Positions 5,033-7,312 of a stretch of 7,312 nucleotides of DNA are shown here, piece after piece (position 1 is the stretch's first letter; each line of letters opens with the position of its first letter). Where the stretch lies: contig DHDW01000045.1 in assembly GCA_002399565.1 (NCBI GenBank), positions 20,870-28,181 on the forward strand, written 5' to 3'. The position numbers and the translations under genes are program-made. Under the pieces are notes generated by a model. It saw only the letters and a list, made by a program, of their open reading frames with translations, ran no database searches and had not been told where the DNA came from. The stretch comes from Bacteroidales bacterium UBA4866. GTDB lineage: Bacteria > Bacteroidota > Bacteroidia > Bacteroidales > P3.

Positions 5033-7063
5033 ATGGAAGTTGAACAAGTTGATAGAAAAGTTAGGTTCAAAAGGCTTAAACCCATATATTTTGTTGGGAG
5101 TATTTTGATAGCTATATACCTTTTAATTCAAATATTCCCTCCTCTTTGGGTTTTAGATTCTACAACAATGAAACATTATGCTTTTTCTTTGCTTAATGTT
5201 TTCGCCATTATATTCCTTCTTCTATACATAAGGAAAAAAGAAAATTTAATTCCTCAATCAATTTTTAAAAACAAGATAAGTTATTCGTGGCTTTTGCTTA
5301 TTATTATAATGCTTTTTTCTTTCTTTCAATCGATGAATATTGCCGAAAGTGTTGTTACTTTGAATAGGTGGATAATAATATATTTGCTTTTTATTTATTT
5401 GAGCATATTCTTAAATAAGAAACCTTCTTTATTCAAAAACATTATTAATATATCAATAATTATTAGTGTCATTAATGTTCTTTGGTGTATTATTGCATAT
5501 TATGTTGTTGGCGCTCATGAAAATCCCAGAAATAATATATACATAAATGGTTTCTATGGGAACAAGAATATTTTTGCAGCAGCAATATTATTTAAACTTC
5601 CATTCCTTTACTATGCTTTTGTCTTTAAAAAGAATTGGATGAAATGGTTATCTCTATTTCTTATTTTTAGCTTAACCTTTTGTCTTGTTATACTTAGTGC
5701 AAGGACAAGTTTTATTGGTTTAGTGATGCAATTGTTCCTATTGTTTGCTTTTGCATTATTTATTGTTCTAAGGTTAAAGAAATCAAGAAAAATAATATTT
5801 CTATCCTTAATTATTATTTCATCAGCTCTTTTAGGTTTTGTTAGTGGAGATAGATTTTTGAAATATAATTTTAACCGTTATTGCGTTAGTAGTAATATCG
5901 CTCAAAAATATGAATTAACTGAAGATTCGTATTCTGTTTCAAATAGATTTAAATCTATTGAAGAAGGTAATAGCAAAGGGAGATTAAAGATTTGGAAAAA
6001 TACAATTTCAATTATAAAAGATAATCCAATTAAAGGCTATGGAGTTGGAAATCATAAATTGGCAATCATGAGAGTTGAGACTCCTCAAAAATTTAATTTT
6101 ATTGTTAGTGACCATGCTCATAATGATTTCTTGGAAATGTGGTCGGAGTTGGGAGTATTTGGCTTGGTTTTTTATTTATTATTGTTTGCTTCAGCATTTT
6201 TGCTTTTTATTAAAACTCAATGGAAAATTAACATTGCTAAGACAACTCGTTATATCTCTTTTGTAGGATTGTTGTGTATTATTACTTATATGAATGATGC
6301 AATGTTTAATTTCCCATTGGAGAGGGCAGATTGCCAGCTTTATCTCGCTTTAGGAATGGCTTTAATTCTTATTTCTTACATTAAAACTATAAACAGAGAA
6401 AATTCTGCTAATACTAAGAAGATTGTTTTTTATATGATAGCTTTACTAACAATAGTTATTACTGCAATTGAAACCATGCACTATATGTCTTCAATTCTTC
6501 AAAAGGCAAAGATATTACAGACAAATGGGAGTAAGAGAATAAAATATACCGCAGAGCAATGGGGTAAGCTTTTCCCTCCAATCCCAACAGTTGATGAAAA
6601 TGTTAATCCTATAGCGCTAACCAAAGGAATGAGATTTGCTGCAGAAAAAAAGTACAGACAAGCAATAAATGTTATAATTAATGATAAATCAAATCCTTAT
6701 TTTGCTCTTAGGGAATATCGTTTGTCTAATTACTACTATAATCTTAATATGCCAGATAGTGCTGAGTATTGGGCAAGGAAATGTATGGAGATGAAACCTC
6801 TTTGCTATGATCCTGTTAAGATTTTGATAAGGAGATATACTAAAGAAAATAGATATGATATTGCGGATACAATCCTAACAAACTATATTTCGAGGTATAA
6901 ATTCAATAAAAATTCTTATTTAGATTTGATTGATGTTAAAATAAAACAAAATCAAAAGGACAAGGTTTTGTCTGTGTTAGATTCAGCCCTGTATTACTTC
7001 CCAGAGGATTTGACCTTCATGGGAAAGAAGGAAGAAATTGGTAAAAATAACGACGAAAAATAA
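5033..7063 (+). CDS. O-antigen ligase/polymerase-family membrane protein with C-terminal TPR-like region
   Basis: This 676-residue protein has about 13 membrane spans: nine between residues 17 and 270, a long loop (271-370), and four more to about 482. The layout and motifs fit the Wzy/WaaL/PglL superfamily: GNKNIFAA (176-183), SARTSF (222-227) with a conserved Arg, GRLKIWKN (316-323), GYGVGNH (335-341), and the catalytic-type loop DHAHNDFLE (360-368) with His361 and His363. By span count the loop is periplasmic, where these enzymes transfer or polymerise glycans from undecaprenyl-linked donors. Residues about 525-665 form roughly four TPR-like helical pairs (KGMRFAAEKKYRQAI; NLNMPDSAEYWARKCMEMKP; ENRYDIADTILTNYI; DKVLSVLDSALYYFP), also inferred to be periplasmic. 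The start is the ATG at 5033, just after its promoter. No other glycan gene is in view, so whether it acts on lipid A-core, capsule or protein cannot be told. Confidence 0.85.
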   Translation: MEVEQVDRKVRFKRLKPIYFVGSILIAIYLLIQIFPPLWVLDSTTMKHYAFSLLNVFAIIFLLLYIRKKENLIPQSIFKNKISYSWLLLIIIMLFSFFQSMNIAESVVTLNRWIIIYLLFIYLSIFLNKKPSLFKNIINISIIISVINVLWCIIAYYVVGAHENPRNNIYINGFYGNKNIFAAAILFKLPFLYYAFVFKKNWMKWLSLFLIFSLTFCLVILSARTSFIGLVMQLFLLFAFALFIVLRLKKSRKIIFLSLIIISSALLGFVSGDRFLKYNFNRYCVSSNIAQKYELTEDSYSVSNRFKSIEEGNSKGRLKIWKNTISIIKDNPIKGYGVGNHKLAIMRVETPQKFNFIVSDHAHNDFLEMWSELGVFGLVFYLLLFASAFLLFIKTQWKINIAKTTRYISFVGLLCIITYMNDAMFNFPLERADCQLYLALGMALILISYIKTINRENSANTKKIVFYMIALLTIVITAIETMHYMSSILQKAKILQTNGSKRIKYTAEQWGKLFPPIPTVDENVNPIALTKGMRFAAEKKYRQAINVIINDKSNPYFALREYRLSNYYYNLNMPDSAEYWARKCMEMKPLCYDPVKILIRRYTKENRYDIADTILTNYISRYKFNKNSYLDLIDVKIKQNQKDKVLSVLDSALYYFPEDLTFMGKKEEIGKNNDEK

Positions 7064-7102
7064 AAAAAAAGATAATTTTCATCCTCATATCAAAATAATT
7101 TG

Positions 7103-7110
7103 TATTTTTG
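7103..7110 (+). promoter_or_regulatory. Bacteroidota-type -7 promoter element for the small lipoprotein gene
   Basis: TATTTTTG matches TAnnTTTG exactly. The expected transcription start is near 7116, giving a leader of about 43 bases before the ATG at 7159. No clear -33 TTG is visible. The gap after the ligase gene (7064-7102) has an A-run directly after the stop but no convincing terminator hairpin, so some read-through from the ligase gene is possible. Confidence 0.6.
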
Positions 7111-7158
7111 CAGACGTTAAAACAAATAAATTGTCAAATTAATTAAAACACGATCAAA

Positions 7159-7312
7159 ATGAAAAAAGCATTGTTTTTATTAGCTGTTGCTAGCATTTTT
7201 GCTGCATGTGGTGGAAAAACTGAAACTGCAACTGAAACTGCAGTTGAAACTCCTGTTCAAGAAGAAGTTGTTGTAGAAACTCCAACTGAAACTCCAGCAG
7301 AAACTCCAGCTC
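7159..7312 (+). CDS. Small lipoprotein with Glu-Thr-Pro/Ala repeats (5' part only)
   Basis: The first 51 codons are present and the frame is still open at the right edge. The leader MKKALFLLAVASIFAAC is a typical lipoprotein signal with a lipobox (FAAC) and lipidated Cys at residue 17, followed by GGK. After it comes TETATETA (21-28), a short acidic/valine stretch (QEEVVVE), then TPTETPAETPA up to the edge. This is a low-complexity, extended segment without a recognisable domain. Such Thr/Pro/Glu-rich stretches often tether a lipoprotein or span between anchor and domain; whether a folded domain follows cannot be seen. The A-rich leader just before the ATG is typical of Bacteroidota initiation sites, and the gene has its own promoter. 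The function is unknown. Confidence 0.8.
   Translation, partial: MKKALFLLAVASIFAACGGKTETATETAVETPVQEEVVVETPTETPAETPA
7219..7311 (+). repeat. In-frame 12-base tandem repeats in the lipoprotein gene
   Basis: ACTGAAACTGCA occurs twice in perfect tandem (7219-7230, 7231-7242). After an interruption, three near-identical 12-base units GAAACTCCA(A/G)C(T/A) follow at 7276-7287, 7288-7299 and 7300-7311 and appear to continue past the window. The units encode Thr-Glu-Thr-Ala and Glu-Thr-Pro-Thr/Ala, so copy-number changes would keep the frame. Confidence 0.75.

Noticed and set aside
6075..6266. 63-codon frame inside the ligase gene.
   Set aside because: It is a frame-shifted reading of the His-loop and the following membrane span, which explains its hydrophobic composition.
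7219..7312. Bacteroidota O-glycosylation sites (Asp-Ser/Thr-hydrophobic) in the lipoprotein repeats, as substrates of the adjacent ligase.
   Set aside because: The Thr residues follow Glu, not Asp, so the known motif is not met; adjacency alone is not enough.
1..7312. CRISPR array, insertion sequence, tRNA or rRNA, toxin-antitoxin or defence genes, dif or origin sites.
   Set aside because: I looked on both strands and saw no direct-repeat arrays, transposase motifs, cloverleaf-like segments or matching protein families.

Overview
The window looks like ordinary chromosomal DNA of a low-GC member of the Bacteroidota. Four signs support this. Four intergenic sites carry the phylum's -7 promoter element (TAnnTTTG). 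Translation starts lie in A-rich leaders without Shine-Dalgarno sequences. A LolA ending in the sequence YPTANVVDLR follows ftsK, and lipoprotein and secreted-protein leaders are plentiful. I cannot fix the genus from the sequence.

Layout. The left edge may hold the last codons of a plus-strand gene ending at base 73, followed by a weak terminator-like inverted repeat. A promoter at 214-221 drives a NlpC/P60 cell-wall hydrolase lipoprotein (261-818, plus). It converges on a minus-strand operon read from about 4900 down to 855. In transcription order this contains a secreted protein resembling DUF4412/GLPGLI proteins (4858-4157), the DNA translocase ftsK (4131-1501) and the lipoprotein chaperone lolA (1496-855). 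Intercistronic gaps are 25 and 4 bases. The secreted-protein gene and a large plus-strand gene (5033-7063) are divergent, and each has its own promoter in the 174-base intergenic region. The plus-strand gene encodes a multi-spanning O-antigen ligase/polymerase-family protein with a C-terminal TPR-like region. The right edge holds the first 51 codons of a small lipoprotein with Glu-Thr-Pro/Ala tandem repeats and its own promoter.

The theme is the cell envelope: peptidoglycan cleavage (NlpC/P60), chromosome clearance at the division septum (FtsK), lipoprotein transport to the outer membrane (LolA), glycan ligation or polymerisation, and exported proteins. The ftsK-lolA adjacency also occurs in E. 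coli, so that part is an old conserved neighbourhood.

I found no mobile element, CRISPR array, RNA gene or defence system, and nothing I would call a new biological system. The most useful leads are the promoter/leader signature shared by the four start regions, an inverted repeat centred on one predicted transcription start, a repeated short motif in the FtsK linker, the solitary ligase-TPR protein, and the in-frame 12-base repeats in the truncated lipoprotein gene. Two long reading frames open at TTG codons that lie inside -7 promoter elements. The annotated starts were moved downstream accordingly.
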